In this document: positions 25,818 to 35,240 of the stretch, piece by piece
Layout of the letters: each line of letters opens with the position of its first letter
How positions within the stretch are numbered: position 1 is the stretch's first letter
From: Sulfitobacter indolifex
Lineage (GTDB): Bacteria > Pseudomonadota > Alphaproteobacteria > Rhodobacterales > Rhodobacteraceae
Assembly: GCF_022788655.1 (NCBI RefSeq)
Contig: NZ_CP084951.1
Span: 1,798,001 to 1,862,000 of the forward strand
DNA: 64,000 bases
Direction: 5' to 3'
Position numbers and translations under genes: made by a program
Notes under the pieces: generated by a model
Told to the model about the DNA's origin: nothing
What the model saw: only the letters and a program-made list of their open reading frames with translations
The model's database searches: none

Positions 25818-26876
25818 ATGCGACGCCTGCTTATTACCACCATCATAACAACTGCTTGCGCGGCTGGCCCACTGGCCGCTGCCGGTCCGGGCTTTGCCCC
25901 GACACAGCCGACACTTACCTTTGACAGCAGCGGCCCCGAAACCCTTTGGCTTGCAAAAGACGATAAGAACAAAGGCAAGAAAGAGAAAAAGGCTAAGAAA
26001 AAGCAGGATAAGCACGAGAAGAAGGTAAAGAAAAATAGGGAAAAGAAGGCTAAGAAAGCCGATAAAGAAAGAAAAAAAGACAAGAAGGACGACAAAGCCG
26101 AGCTCAAGATCAACGGTGAAAAGGTCAAGATCAAGGGCGACAAGATCAAACTCCCCAAGGGCGTGGACCGAGCGGAGTTCGATCAGCGCGTGACGCGTTT
26201 CACCCAAGACCGGGAAACAATAGTTACCCGGCTACTGAACACGCCGGCCCCTGAAGGGCGTGACATGGCTGCTATCCTCGGAGCTGCGGCCGCGCTGGCA
26301 TTGGCCGCGCCTGATTTGAACGCCGCAGCCCTGCCTGAAGACGAATTAATCACCTATCGCAACTGCCCGCCCGGCTTGGCCAAAAAAGACCCGCCTTGCG
26401 TCCCACCGGGACTGGCGAAAGACGGGGTGACTTATGAGGAATGGGCCAGCTATTCCGACGATGAACTCACGACGCTACTAGAAGAGCGCCGCCGCCCATA
26501 TCTTGAGGCTGAACCCCGCACCGAGCGCGAATTGTTGCTGCTGGAATCCGGCCAGATCGCCCAACTTTACAATCTTGACGCCGCTCCCCAGGGGCACCGC
26601 TACGCGCTGATTGATGGGCAGCCAGTCCTGCTGAGCACCGAGGATCACACGGCCCTGCTCCGTATCAACGAATTGGCTCGCGTGCCGGACGTCGGTTTAG
26701 GTGTCAACGTGGCCCCCACTGCGGCACTGACGCAGGCTGATCTCATGCGCCTCTATCGCCTACCAGACCCGGAAGACGGCTATAACTACGCTGTGCTCAA
26801 CGGTCAGGTGATATCGCTGCAAGACAGCGCTTATGAAACGCTGCAGCTGATCCGGGTCGCCCGCGCCGTGCTATAA
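25818..26876 (+). CDS. Secreted Lys-rich protein with duplicated C-terminal domain
   Basis: A 352-residue protein of unknown function. Residues 1-22 are a signal peptide (ITTACAAGPLAAA). Residues about 50-110 are mostly Lys, Asp and Glu (KKEKKAKKKQDKHEKKVKK), an extremely basic segment. A middle part holds a Cys pair in NCPPGLAKKDPPCVPPGLAKDG, with PPGLAK written twice. The C terminus carries two tandem copies of one unit: QLYNLDAAPQGHRYALIDGQPVLL and RLYRLPDPEDGYNYAVLNGQVISL, each followed by a helix. The repeat resembles RcnB-type periplasmic domains (Y-x-Ixx-GQ-x-hh), but that link is weak. A terminator follows. Confidence 0.75.
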   Translation: MRRLLITTIITTACAAGPLAAAGPGFAPTQPTLTFDSSGPETLWLAKDDKNKGKKEKKAKKKQDKHEKKVKKNREKKAKKADKERKKDKKDDKAELKINGEKVKIKGDKIKLPKGVDRAEFDQRVTRFTQDRETIVTRLLNTPAPEGRDMAAILGAAAALALAAPDLNAAALPEDELITYRNCPPGLAKKDPPCVPPGLAKDGVTYEEWASYSDDELTTLLEERRRPYLEAEPRTERELLLLESGQIAQLYNLDAAPQGHRYALIDGQPVLLSTEDHTALLRINELARVPDVGLGVNVAPTAALTQADLMRLYRLPDPEDGYNYAVLNGQVISLQDSAYETLQLIRVARAVL

Positions 26877-26902
26877 GCGCGTGGCGCAACCGATCGACTA
26901 GG

Positions 26903-26937
26903 AAGTGGCGGCGGTTATTCTGCCGCCACTTTTGTTT
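26903..26937. terminator. Terminator overlapping the 3' end of uvrA
   Basis: AAGTGGCGGC pairs perfectly with GCCGCCACTT (loop of nine bases) and is followed by TTGTTT on the plus strand. It ends the Lys-rich gene and its left arm lies just past the uvrA stop, so the stem covers both convergent gene ends. Confidence 0.85.
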
Positions 26938-29800
26938 GCTTATAAAGCATCGGCTTAAGGTACTTCCCGGTATGGCTCTCAGCGACTTCGGCGACCTTTT
27001 CCGGTGTCCCTGTGGCCACGACCCGACCACCGCCATCGCCACCTTCTGGCCCGATGTCGATTATATAGTCAGCGGTTTTCACCACATCGAGGTTGTGTTC
27101 AATCACGACAACAGAGTTGCCCTGATCTACCAATTCATGAAGCACTTCCAACAACTTACGAACGTCTTCAAAGTGCAGCCCGGTCGTGGGTTCATCAAGA
27201 ATATACAACGTGCGACCCGTTGAGCGTTTGCTTAGCTCCTTGCTCAACTTCACCCGCTGCGCCTCGCCTCCCGAAAGGGTTGTCGCCTGCTGACCAACCT
27301 TGATGTACCCCAATCCAACCCGCATAAGCGCGTCCATCTTCTCGCGGATTGAAGGCACGGCGGCGAAAAATGTTTGCGCATCTTCCACTGTCATATCAAG
27401 GACATCGGCGATGCTCTTGCCTTTAAACCGCACCTCTAACGTTTCCCGGTTATAGCGCGCACCCTTGCAGGTTTCGCACTCAACATAGACATCCGGCAAG
27501 AAGTGCATCTCGATCTTAATAACACCGTCGCCTTGGCAGGCCTCACAGCGCCCACCCTTTACGTTAAAGCTGAAGCGCCCCGGTTTATATCCGCGTGCTT
27601 TAGATTCAGGCAGCCCCGCAAACCAGTCTCGGATCGGTGTGAAGGCCCCTGTATAAGTCGCCGGATTTGAACGCGGAGTCCGCCCAATAGGCCGCTGGTC
27701 AATGTCGATAACCTTATCAAGGTGTTCTAACCCCTTGATGGTCTGACACGGTGCCGGAGTTTGCCGTGCACCATTGAGATTCATCGAAGCCGTTTTGAAC
27801 AATGTCTCAATCGTCAGTGTCGATTTACCGCCACCAGACACCCCAGTGACGCAGACAAACTTGGCCAGAGGAAAGTCCACTGTGACGCTTTGCAAATTGT
27901 TCCCAGTCGCCTTCACGACCTGAAGCTTCTTCTTATTCCCCTTCCGACGTTTGCTCGGCACAGAGATTTCACGTACGCCGGTAAGGTACTGACCAGTAAC
28001 GGAGTTTGGATCGTTTGCGACCTGTTCAGGGGTACCATGGCTGACAACCTGCCCCCCATGGACGCCAGCACCTGGCCCAATGTCAAAAACGTAGTCCGCC
28101 TCACGGATTGCTTCTTCGTCATGTTCGACAACAATAACTGTATTGCCCTGATCACGCAGGTTTTTCAGCGTGCCAAGCAAGCGATCATTGTCGCGCTGAT
28201 GGAGGCCGATAGAAGGTTCATCAAGCACATAAAGCACACCCGTCAGCCCAGAGCCAATCTGGCTCGCCAAACGGATCCGCTGGCTTTCGCCCCCACTTAA
28301 TGTGCCACTTGCACGTGACATCGTAAGATACTCAAGACCCACGTTATTTAGGAAACCCAGACGTTCGCGAATCTCCTTCAAAATGGCCCGAGCGATCTCG
28401 TTTTTCTGCGGGGTCAGATGTTCTGACACTGACGTGCACCATGCATAGGCCTCGCGGATCGACATTTCCACAACCTTACCGATGTGAAGGAGTTCATCTT
28501 CGTTGCCAGTTTCGGGACCGATCCGAACTGCAAGTGCCTCTGGGCGCAGACGAAATCCGCCGCAGGTACCGCAGGGACGATTGTTCTGGTAGCGCTCAAA
28601 TTCCTCACGTACCCAGTTGCTGTCCGTCTCGCGGTAGCGGCGCTTCATGTTGGGGATCACCCCCTCAAACACGCGTTTCACCTCATAAACGCGTCCGCCT
28701 TCGTCATAGCGAAAGGTAATCTCTTCTTTCCCCGAACCGCGAAGAAAGACCTCTTGGACCTGCTCCGGCAAGTCCTTCCAGCGGGTTTTTTGGTCGAATT
28801 TATAATGTTTCGCAATGGCTTCGATGGTTTGCTTAAAGTAAGGTGATTTCCCCTTGCGCCAGGGCGCCAGCGCACCGTCGTAAATCTTCAGGTTCTGATC
28901 TGGCACGACCAGCCGTTCATCAAAAAACAACTCAACTCCCAAACCATCGCAAGACGGGCATGCCCCAAAAGGTGCGTTAAACGAAAACAAACGCGGCTCA
29001 ATCTCGGGGATCGTGAAGCCACTGACAGGACAGGCAAATTTCTCTGAAAATGTATGCCGTTCGGGTTCACCGTCGGCAGGTGCAGTTTCTAAAACGGCTA
29101 TGCCGTCGGCCAGATCAAGCGCGGTGCGCAGCGAGTCTGCCAAACGTGTTTCAAGCCCTTCGCGCACCACGATCCGGTCAACAACAACATCGATGTCATG
29201 GCGGAACTTCTTATCCAATGTTGGCGGCTCATCAAGATCATGGAACTCTCCGTTCACCTTGACCCGTTGGAAGCCTTGCTTGCGTAACTCGATGAACTCC
29301 TTACGATACTCACCCTTACGGTCGCGGATAATCGGCGCCAGCAGATAGGCACGCGTGCCCTCTTCCATGGTCATAATCCGGTCAACCATATCCTGCACCT
29401 GCTGCGCCTCAATCGGCTTGCCGGTGGCGGGGCTATAGGGGGTGCCGACGCGCGCAAAAAGCAAGCGCATATAGTCGTAGATTTCAGTCACCGTGCCGAC
29501 AGTCGACCGGGGATTCTTTGAGGTCGTCTTTTGTTCGATGGAAATCGCCGGACTGAGGCCAGAAATATGGTCCACATCGGGTTTCTGCATCATATCAAGA
29601 AACTGTCGGGCGTATGCAGACAGGGATTCCACATATCGCCGCTGGCCCTCGGCATAGATCGTGTCAAAGGCGAGGCTCGACTTACCCGACCCTGAAAGAC
29701 CTGTAATAACAACCAGTTGATCCCGCGGTATATCCACGTCGATGTTCTTTAGATTATGCTCGCGCGCGCCGCGCACTTCGATGTTCTTTAGTTCAGCCAT
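26915..29800 (-). CDS. uvrA: Excinuclease ABC subunit A
   Basis: The damage-sensing ATPase of nucleotide excision repair. The 961-residue protein has the full family plan: Walker [18 protein letters not shown] near residue 30, the first zinc module CPVSGF to [11 protein letters not shown] signature [37 protein letters not shown] near 490, second Walker [13 protein letters not shown] near 640, the second zinc finger CEACQGDGV to CETCKGARY, and signature [15 protein letters not shown] with [11 protein letters not shown] near 830. A LexA box lies 64 bases before the start codon. Codon and length are normal. Confidence 0.98.
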   Translation of the reverse strand: MAELKNIEVRGAREHNLKNIDVDIPRDQLVVITGLSGSGKSSLAFDTIYAEGQRRYVESLSAYARQFLDMMQKPDVDHISGLSPAISIEQKTTSKNPRSTVGTVTEIYDYMRLLFARVGTPYSPATGKPIEAQQVQDMVDRIMTMEEGTRAYLLAPIIRDRKGEYRKEFIELRKQGFQRVKVNGEFHDLDEPPTLDKKFRHDIDVVVDRIVVREGLETRLADSLRTALDLADGIAVLETAPADGEPERHTFSEKFACPVSGFTIPEIEPRLFSFNAPFGACPSCDGLGVELFFDERLVVPDQNLKIYDGALAPWRKGKSPYFKQTIEAIAKHYKFDQKTRWKDLPEQVQEVFLRGSGKEEITFRYDEGGRVYEVKRVFEGVIPNMKRRYRETDSNWVREEFERYQNNRPCGTCGGFRLRPEALAVRIGPETGNEDELLHIGKVVEMSIREAYAWCTSVSEHLTPQKNEIARAILKEIRERLGFLNNVGLEYLTMSRASGTLSGGESQRIRLASQIGSGLTGVLYVLDEPSIGLHQRDNDRLLGTLKNLRDQGNTVIVVEHDEEAIREADYVFDIGPGAGVHGGQVVSHGTPEQVANDPNSVTGQYLTGVREISVPSKRRKGNKKKLQVVKATGNNLQSVTVDFPLAKFVCVTGVSGGGKSTLTIETLFKTASMNLNGARQTPAPCQTIKGLEHLDKVIDIDQRPIGRTPRSNPATYTGAFTPIRDWFAGLPESKARGYKPGRFSFNVKGGRCEACQGDGVIKIEMHFLPDVYVECETCKGARYNRETLEVRFKGKSIADVLDMTVEDAQTFFAAVPSIREKMDALMRVGLGYIKVGQQATTLSGGEAQRVKLSKELSKRSTGRTLYILDEPTTGLHFEDVRKLLEVLHELVDQGNSVVVIEHNLDVVKTADYIIDIGPEGGDGGGRVVATGTPEKVAEVAESHTGKYLKPMLYKQTKVAAE

Positions 29801-29863
29801 GACATGCCCCTCTTAACGATTTGTACATAGGTGCTGATGCAGTGTTTTCCAACGGGAAAATGA

Positions 29864-29878
29864 GAACTAAACAGGAAC
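29864..29878 (-). promoter_or_regulatory. LexA (SOS) box for uvrA
   Basis: On the minus strand the sequence is GTTC-N7-GTTC (GTTCCTGTTTAGTTC), the LexA site of alphaproteobacteria. It is 64 bases upstream of uvrA and overlaps the last codon and stop of the MFS gene before it. Confidence 0.75.
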
Positions 29879-31042
29879 GGCTGTCCTGCGACGCCGCGCC
29901 GCACCAAGGAGGAGATGCGCCACAAGTCCCAAAACGAATGCCCCGCCCGCCAACAGCGGCAGTGCGGCCCCCCCAAATGTCACAAGGCCAAAAGCCATGA
30001 CCGGCGTGCCCAGGCTGTTGCCGAGGTTGCCCATCTGCGCCACAGCGCCATTCGCTTGCGCCTGAGCGGCGGGGCCATGGTTTAGCTGTGCCACCGCAGT
30101 GAAGCTTGCCCCTTGGATCAACCCCATCGCCGCTGCGAGGGCCAAACAAGGCAAGGGGAAGCCGGGGCTCAACCAAAGCCAAACCATCGAGAGGGCTGAT
30201 AGGGCAAAGCCAGCCTGCACAACCCGAACAGCCGGTAGACGCCGCAGGAGAGCAACGCCGATTGTCAATGAGACCGCGATGCTGGTGAGCGGCATTGCGG
30301 CCATGGTAATCGCGCGCCAGCCTTCGGGAAGGTAGGGCGGCAATACTGTCAGAATGGAGACGAAGCTGAATGTATAGAATAGCCACCCCGCGGCAGGTGC
30401 CGAGAGGAAAGGTGACCGGTATATCGCCAAATGGTCGCGCCAAATCTGCGACAGAGAGAATGGCGGTTGCGCGCCCTCCTCCGGCAGACTTCGAAGGGTC
30501 GCGGAAAGCACCAGCGCGCAACCCGCCATATACAGCGCGTGGGCGGCAAAAAGTGCAGGCACGCCCCACGTAAGTGCGAGCGGTCGACCGGCGAGGGTCA
30601 AAATCGCAAAGGCGACGCCAAAAAAAGTACCCCAGAGGGTCAAGGTGAACCCTCGGTCTTTAATAGTGCTGAGCTGTGCGATGAGCGTCGGCGCAGCGAC
30701 AACGATGGCCAGATGAGAGAGCCCTTCAACCACCCGACTGGCCAGCATCCAACCGAACCCCGGCAAAAGCGCTTGGAAGGCCGAAACCGCCGCCCCGAGC
30801 CATAGGGCAAAAAGCAGCGCACGACGATATCGGATACGGGCGACCATTAGACCCGCCACAACACCAAAAAGGATACCAACGCCGCCGACCAGCGATACCA
30901 GAAAGCCAAGCGCAGATCCGGCTTGGGGATAGAGTTCTGGGAGCAGGTCAAAAATGACGCTCATCTTGGCATATTGCGCCGCGGCGCCCAGACCGGCAGC
31001 CCAAAGCGCGAAGACGCGGAGGAAGGAGGTATGTTCGACCAT
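29867..31042 (-). CDS. MFS transporter, drug/metabolite efflux type
   Basis: A 391-residue major facilitator with about 12 hydrophobic helices. The cytoplasmic loop after helix 2 reads GLMVARIRYRRALLFALW, a divergent form of the MFS motif A, and helix 5 has GTFFGVAFAILTLAG. Substrate cannot be read from sequence. Its stop overlaps the uvrA LexA box. The 615-base region upstream, longer and more AT-rich than its surroundings, should contain its promoter. Confidence 0.82.
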   Translation of the reverse strand: MVEHTSFLRVFALWAAGLGAAAQYAKMSVIFDLLPELYPQAGSALGFLVSLVGGVGILFGVVAGLMVARIRYRRALLFALWLGAAVSAFQALLPGFGWMLASRVVEGLSHLAIVVAAPTLIAQLSTIKDRGFTLTLWGTFFGVAFAILTLAGRPLALTWGVPALFAAHALYMAGCALVLSATLRSLPEEGAQPPFSLSQIWRDHLAIYRSPFLSAPAAGWLFYTFSFVSILTVLPPYLPEGWRAITMAAMPLTSIAVSLTIGVALLRRLPAVRVVQAGFALSALSMVWLWLSPGFPLPCLALAAAMGLIQGASFTAVAQLNHGPAAQAQANGAVAQMGNLGNSLGTPVMAFGLVTFGGAALPLLAGGAFVLGLVAHLLLGAARRRRTAVPV

Positions 31043-31657
31043 TGGTTCTCAAATCTTTGGGGTTCGCCGCGTGTGGAAACGCAACCCGTTTATCAAATTG
31101 TTGGCTTCTTAGTCGAACTTTTGTCCCCGAATTGGCGTCCCCGTGCTCCGATGGTCGTGCATAGAAAGAGATGACGTCGGACGAAAATTTAAAGGGCAGT
31201 TACGCTATTTTTTAAGGGGATTAGCTAGAAATTGAATTGGAGGTTCCGGAGAGAAAGAAATGAATACGATACGATGAACCGAAATTCTGGCCGAAAGGAA
31301 GTGTTACCTATTGGTAGCGCCAGACCGAATGCAGCGAAACTGCTTTCACTAGGATATATGGGCTAAATAATGACAGAGTTGCACAAAGCCGCGGAGCAGG
31401 GTTTGGCAACCGACAGTCCCCTCATGTCATGGGTGGCCAAGCAGAGTATCGATTATCAACTCAGGCCACCTGCCGCAGTTTTTTCTAGAAACACCGCGGC
31501 TACTAGACGTGCTTAGTTCCCTTGCCCAGTCCTTCGTCGGCCGCCGGCGGTCCACCTGGCTTTGATCGGAATTGACCACCAGATTGGCCCGGTAGGTTCG
31601 CGATTAACCGAGTACCGATTGAGCAGGGCACGCGCCGCGCACCCTGTCCTGTTGGCG
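31043..31657. other. Long non-coding region upstream of the MFS gene
   Basis: About 615 bases with lower GC and many stops in all frames between lpdA and the MFS gene. A 48-codon frame at 31371 and a 62-codon frame at 31513-31701 (minus) are present but lack ribosome sites and recognisable motifs. No tRNA, repeat or transposase remnant was recognised; a decayed gene is possible. Confidence 0.5.
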
Positions 31658-33052
31658 TCACATATGGATAACGCGATCGAAGGCGTCGAGCACGGATTCA
31701 TGCATCATTTCGCTAAGCGTGGGGTGCGGGAAGACAGTGTTCATCAGGTCTTCTTCCGTGGTCTCAAGCTGACGGCCCACGACGTAGCCTTGGATCAGTT
31801 CGGTCACCTCCGCCCCAACCATATGCGCGCCCAAAAGCTCGCCGGTCTTGGCGTCGAAGATGGTCTTCACCAACCCTTCAGGCTCGCCCAAGGCCACGGC
31901 CTTGCCGTTGCCGATGAAGGGGAAACGCCCGACTTTAATATCATAGCCTTGCTCTTTGGCCTTGGTTTCGGTCAGGCCGACAGAAGCGACCTGCGGGTGG
32001 CAATAGGTGCACCCGGCGATGCTTTCGGGTTTGACCGGATGGGGTTTCTGGCCTGCGATGAGTTCGGCCACCATGACGCCTTCATGGCTTGCCTTATGGG
32101 CCAACCAAGGCGCACCTGCGATGTCACCGATGGCATAGAGACCGTCGATACTGGTGCGGCAGTATTCATCTGTCACAACATGGGTGCGGTCAACCTTAAC
32201 GCCCAAGTCTTCGAGCCCCAGCCCTTCGGTATTGCCAACGATGCCCACGGCAGAGATCACGGTGTCAAAATCAAGCTTTTCGACTTTGCCATCGCGTTCG
32301 ATGTGGGCCGTCACCTTGTCAGCCGCGCGGTCAAGCTTCTTGACCGTAGCCTTTTGCATGATGGTCATGCCCTGTTTCTCAAACGCCTTTTTGGCGAATT
32401 TAGAGATTTCTTCATCTTCTACGGGCAAAACACGGTCCATCACTTCGACTACGGTCGTGTCCGCGCCAAGCGTGTTGTAGAAACTCGCGAATTCAATGCC
32501 AATGGCGCCTGAACCGATGACCAGCAGCTTCTTGGGGTCATGTACGGGCTGTAGGGCGTGGCGATAGGTCCAGACGCGTTTTCCATCCGCCTCAAGCCCC
32601 GGCAATTCGCGGGCACGGGCGCCAGTGGCCAGAACGATATTCTTAGCCGTCAGGTCTTCGTGGCCCTTGTCGGATTTGACAGAGACCTTCCCCTTCGCAG
32701 GGATCGAGGCTTCGCCCATGAAGACCTCGACCTTGTTCTTCTTCAGCAGGTGTTTGACCCCGCCTTCCATCTGCTTGGCAACACCGCGCGAGCGTTTGAC
32801 CACCGCTTCAAGATCATAGTCGATTTTATCCGCCGTCAGACCAAAATCCTTGGCGCGGTGCATCAGGTGGAACACTTCGGCAGACCGCAGCAGCGCCTTG
32901 GTGGGAATGCAGCCCCAGTTAAGGCAAATGCCGCCAAGGTTTTCCCGCTCTACAATCGCGACCTTAAGGCCAAGCTGTGCGCCGCGGATGGCGGCGACAT
33001 AGCCGCCCGGCCCCGCACCGATCACGATCAGATCAAAGGATTTGGCAGCCAT
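31658..33052 (-). CDS. lpdA: Dihydrolipoyl dehydrogenase (E3)
   Basis: The FAD disulfide oxidoreductase that reoxidises dihydrolipoamide in pyruvate and 2-oxoglutarate dehydrogenase complexes. The 464-residue protein has FAD motif LIVIGAGPGGYVAAIRGAQLG, the redox-active Cys pair in GGICLNWGCIPTKALLRS, the NAD motif VIGSGAIGIEFASFY, GLYAIGDIAGAPWLAHKASHEG, and the catalytic His-Glu in VFPHPTLSEMMHESV. It is 14 kb from pdhABC, so it may serve more than one complex. A 36-bp dyad centred about 40 bases before its start contains the same core as the pdhA and gap sites. Confidence 0.97.
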   Translation of the reverse strand: MAAKSFDLIVIGAGPGGYVAAIRGAQLGLKVAIVERENLGGICLNWGCIPTKALLRSAEVFHLMHRAKDFGLTADKIDYDLEAVVKRSRGVAKQMEGGVKHLLKKNKVEVFMGEASIPAKGKVSVKSDKGHEDLTAKNIVLATGARARELPGLEADGKRVWTYRHALQPVHDPKKLLVIGSGAIGIEFASFYNTLGADTTVVEVMDRVLPVEDEEISKFAKKAFEKQGMTIMQKATVKKLDRAADKVTAHIERDGKVEKLDFDTVISAVGIVGNTEGLGLEDLGVKVDRTHVVTDEYCRTSIDGLYAIGDIAGAPWLAHKASHEGVMVAELIAGQKPHPVKPESIAGCTYCHPQVASVGLTETKAKEQGYDIKVGRFPFIGNGKAVALGEPEGLVKTIFDAKTGELLGAHMVGAEVTELIQGYVVGRQLETTEEDLMNTVFPHPTLSEMMHESVLDAFDRVIHM

Positions 33053-33074
33053 GGCACGGACCTCGCGTTAGGGT

Positions 33075-33110
33075 TTGCAAATATAGTTTACCGCTAAACC
33101 ATATTTGCAA
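33075..33110. promoter_or_regulatory. Long palindrome upstream of lpdA with LacI-like core
   Basis: Outer arms TTGCAAATAT and ATATTTGCAA (10 bp perfect) enclose the core GTTTACCGCTAAAC, giving 36 bases with only two mismatched pairs. The core matches the pdhA site except at one base. Its centre lies about 40 bases from the lpdA start codon. Confidence 0.65.
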
Positions 33111-33149
33111 TCGCCACAACCACGCGTATTGCCTGCACCCTGCAGAGGC

Positions 33150-33749
33150 TTAGGCCGCGACGCGGTTTTCGCGGAGCTGTTTGACAGTCCGGCCATAGCC
33201 ACCCTGTTTGAGATAGGAGGTTTCCTGCGCCGTAAAGCTGCGAGAAAGCGCCGCATTGCGGTATGGGAAACGGCCAAATTGGCGGATCACTTCGCGGTGC
33301 GCGCGGGCGTGCAGCAGATTGCCGTCACGGCTTTCTGGCATGCGTTCGCACATCAGCCTTACGCACCGATCTTGATCGCAGAGGTTTTCCGAATGCATCA
33401 TCGGCAAGTAGAAGAACTGCCGCTCGGGTGCTTCGATGCGCATGTCCCAGCCCTTTTCGATCGCGAGCTTGGCAGCGGTAAGCGCCAGACGGTCGCTTGA
33501 AAACGCTTTGCCTGTGTCGCGGAACATGTTGCGCGGGAACTGATCCGTCAGGATCAAAAACGCCAATGCATCAGTGGGATTGGTGAGCCAATGGTTCAGC
33601 TTGCCCGCCTGCGCGTCATTCCAAAGCTCTTCAAAGCGGGCACGGATGTCGGCATCCAAATCTTCAGAACTGCTGTACCATCCGGCTGGTCCAATGTCCT
33701 CCAACCAGAATTTCAGTACGTCTTCGGGTCCTGCATTTGTGCCAGTCAT
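33150..33749 (-). CDS. DUF924 family protein
   Basis: A 199-residue protein of the DUF924 (TPR-like helical) family, function unknown. It has the family opening EDVLKFWLEDIGPAGWY near residue 8, then FEELWNDAQAGKLNHW, ALAFLILTDQFPRNMFRDTGKAF, QFFYLPMMHSENLCDQDRCV and HREVIRQFGRFPYRNAALSR. The start at 33749 is backed by AAGGAG; an in-frame upstream start adds a poor leader. It lies between the MFS gene and lpdA on one strand, but the lpdA dyad separates it from lpdA transcriptionally. Confidence 0.9.
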   Translation of the reverse strand: MTGTNAGPEDVLKFWLEDIGPAGWYSSSEDLDADIRARFEELWNDAQAGKLNHWLTNPTDALAFLILTDQFPRNMFRDTGKAFSSDRLALTAAKLAIEKGWDMRIEAPERQFFYLPMMHSENLCDQDRCVRLMCERMPESRDGNLLHARAHREVIRQFGRFPYRNAALSRSFTAQETSYLKQGGYGRTVKQLRENRVAA

Positions 33750-33814
33750 CCCGCACACTCCTTTGCCGCAACTTGGGCGTTTCACTAAAGTTAATAACGT
33801 CTTACCCTAAAAGC

Positions 33815-35149
33815 CTAGTCACGTTTTATATCATCCGCGACATAGTTATCGCTATCATGGGCGATTTTGTCTTCTTCGGCGCTTTTTTGTGCAGCCTCTT
33901 CGGCGGCTTCTTGTTCAGCTTCAATCACATATTCTTGGGCGATTTCCACTGCCACCGCAGTTGCAGAGGGGTAGATCGGCACGTAGTTGCCTGTGTCTTC
34001 CACCGGAACCGCTGCACGCTGTGTCTTACGATAGGAGGCATAGCCCGCAAGCGCGGCAAAGAGCACGGCGGTGAATAGATAAAACCCGCCCGGCCCCAAG
34101 GTGGTGCCCATCATCCAACCGGTAATCACCGGTCCCAAAACGGCACCCAAACCGTTGATAAACAACATCCCCCCCGAGGCTGAAGCCATGTCCTCATGCT
34201 CAAGAAAGTCATTGGTATGGGCCATGATCAACGAGTAAAGCGGGTTCGACATGCCGCCAACGACAAAGGCGGTTGCGAGCAGAATGGGAAAGATATGCCC
34301 CAGCATCATCCCCACCATGGAGCCCGCGCCACCGATCAGCGCGGTGATCACGATCAGGCTGCGTCGGTCCATCCGGTCAGAGATCCAGCCGATGGGGTAT
34401 TGCAAGATCACAGAGCCCACAAAGAAGGCCGCTACAAAAAGTGATATCTGCGCGACACTCAGCCCCGCTTCGGCACCGTAAACCGCCGCCATGCCGAATT
34501 GCGCAGAGAAGACACCACCCAAAAGGAACATGCCGACGCAGCCGAGTGGCGAGGTCTCCATCAGGGTGCTCAGGCTCATCGGTTTGGTGGTGCCAAAGGG
34601 CGGTGTGGGGCTGATCGACAACAGGATCGGCGTCACAGCGATGCTCACCAATACCGATGGGATGACGAAAAGGATGAAGCCCGATGGGTCGGCTGTTAGC
34701 AGCAGCGCTTGGGCAATGACGATGCCGAGTGTCTGGACGATCATATAGGCTGAGAGCGCCTGCCCCCGGTTTTCGTTGGTGGCCGCGTTGTTCAGCCAGC
34801 TTTCCGCCGTGACATAGACGGCGGAGAAACAAAAGCCGATCAGCACGCGACCAATGGACCAAACGATCGTGTTGGGGAACGTCGGGTAGAGGATCATCAC
34901 GGCAGAAATCAGCGAAGCAAGTGCTGCAAAGACCCGAACGTGGCCCACCCGGCGGATCATTCCCGGAGCCATGCGCGATCCGCCCAAGAAACCGACGAAA
35001 TAGGCGGACATAACGATCGACATCTGGAAGGTCGAAAACCCTTCGATGCCGCCGCGAATACCCAGCAAAGTGCCCTGCATGCCGTTGCCGACCATCAAAA
35101 GGCACATGCCCAGCAATAGCGCCCATGCGCTTGAAACCACTTGAATCAT
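33815..35149 (-). CDS. MFS transporter, YcaD-type
   Basis: A 444-residue MFS protein with 12 predicted helices, resembling the YcaD group of unknown substrate (WALLLGMCLLMVGNGMQGTLLGIRG; SAYFVGFLGGSRMAPGMIRRVGHVRVFA as loop 2-3; FCFSAVYVTAESWLNN). Motif A is repeated after helix 8 (GWISDRMDRRSLIVI). After the last helix is a cytosolic acidic tail of about 65 residues (EAEQEAAEEAAQKSAEED). Start 35149 fits the membrane-family N terminus better than the two codons upstream. It follows queA by 91 bases on the same strand. Confidence 0.85.
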   Translation of the reverse strand: MIQVVSSAWALLLGMCLLMVGNGMQGTLLGIRGGIEGFSTFQMSIVMSAYFVGFLGGSRMAPGMIRRVGHVRVFAALASLISAVMILYPTFPNTIVWSIGRVLIGFCFSAVYVTAESWLNNAATNENRGQALSAYMIVQTLGIVIAQALLLTADPSGFILFVIPSVLVSIAVTPILLSISPTPPFGTTKPMSLSTLMETSPLGCVGMFLLGGVFSAQFGMAAVYGAEAGLSVAQISLFVAAFFVGSVILQYPIGWISDRMDRRSLIVITALIGGAGSMVGMMLGHIFPILLATAFVVGGMSNPLYSLIMAHTNDFLEHEDMASASGGMLFINGLGAVLGPVITGWMMGTTLGPGGFYLFTAVLFAALAGYASYRKTQRAAVPVEDTGNYVPIYPSATAVAVEIAQEYVIEAEQEAAEEAAQKSAEEDKIAHDSDNYVADDIKRD

Positions 35150-35240
35150 CGGTCTAGTCCTTGTTCGCCCAGCCCTTCCCATGAACCGCAATCGAAGGCT
35201 AGTCACCCCCTAGTGCGACGTTCAAGCGAGATTTTGCGCC

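Noticed and set aside
31371..31517. A 48-codon frame in the MFS upstream region
   Set aside because: No ribosome site, no hydrophobic or conserved-looking segment; not strong enough to call a gene.
31513..31701. A 62-codon minus-strand frame overlapping the lpdA end
   Set aside because: Overlaps lpdA out of frame and shows no family motif.
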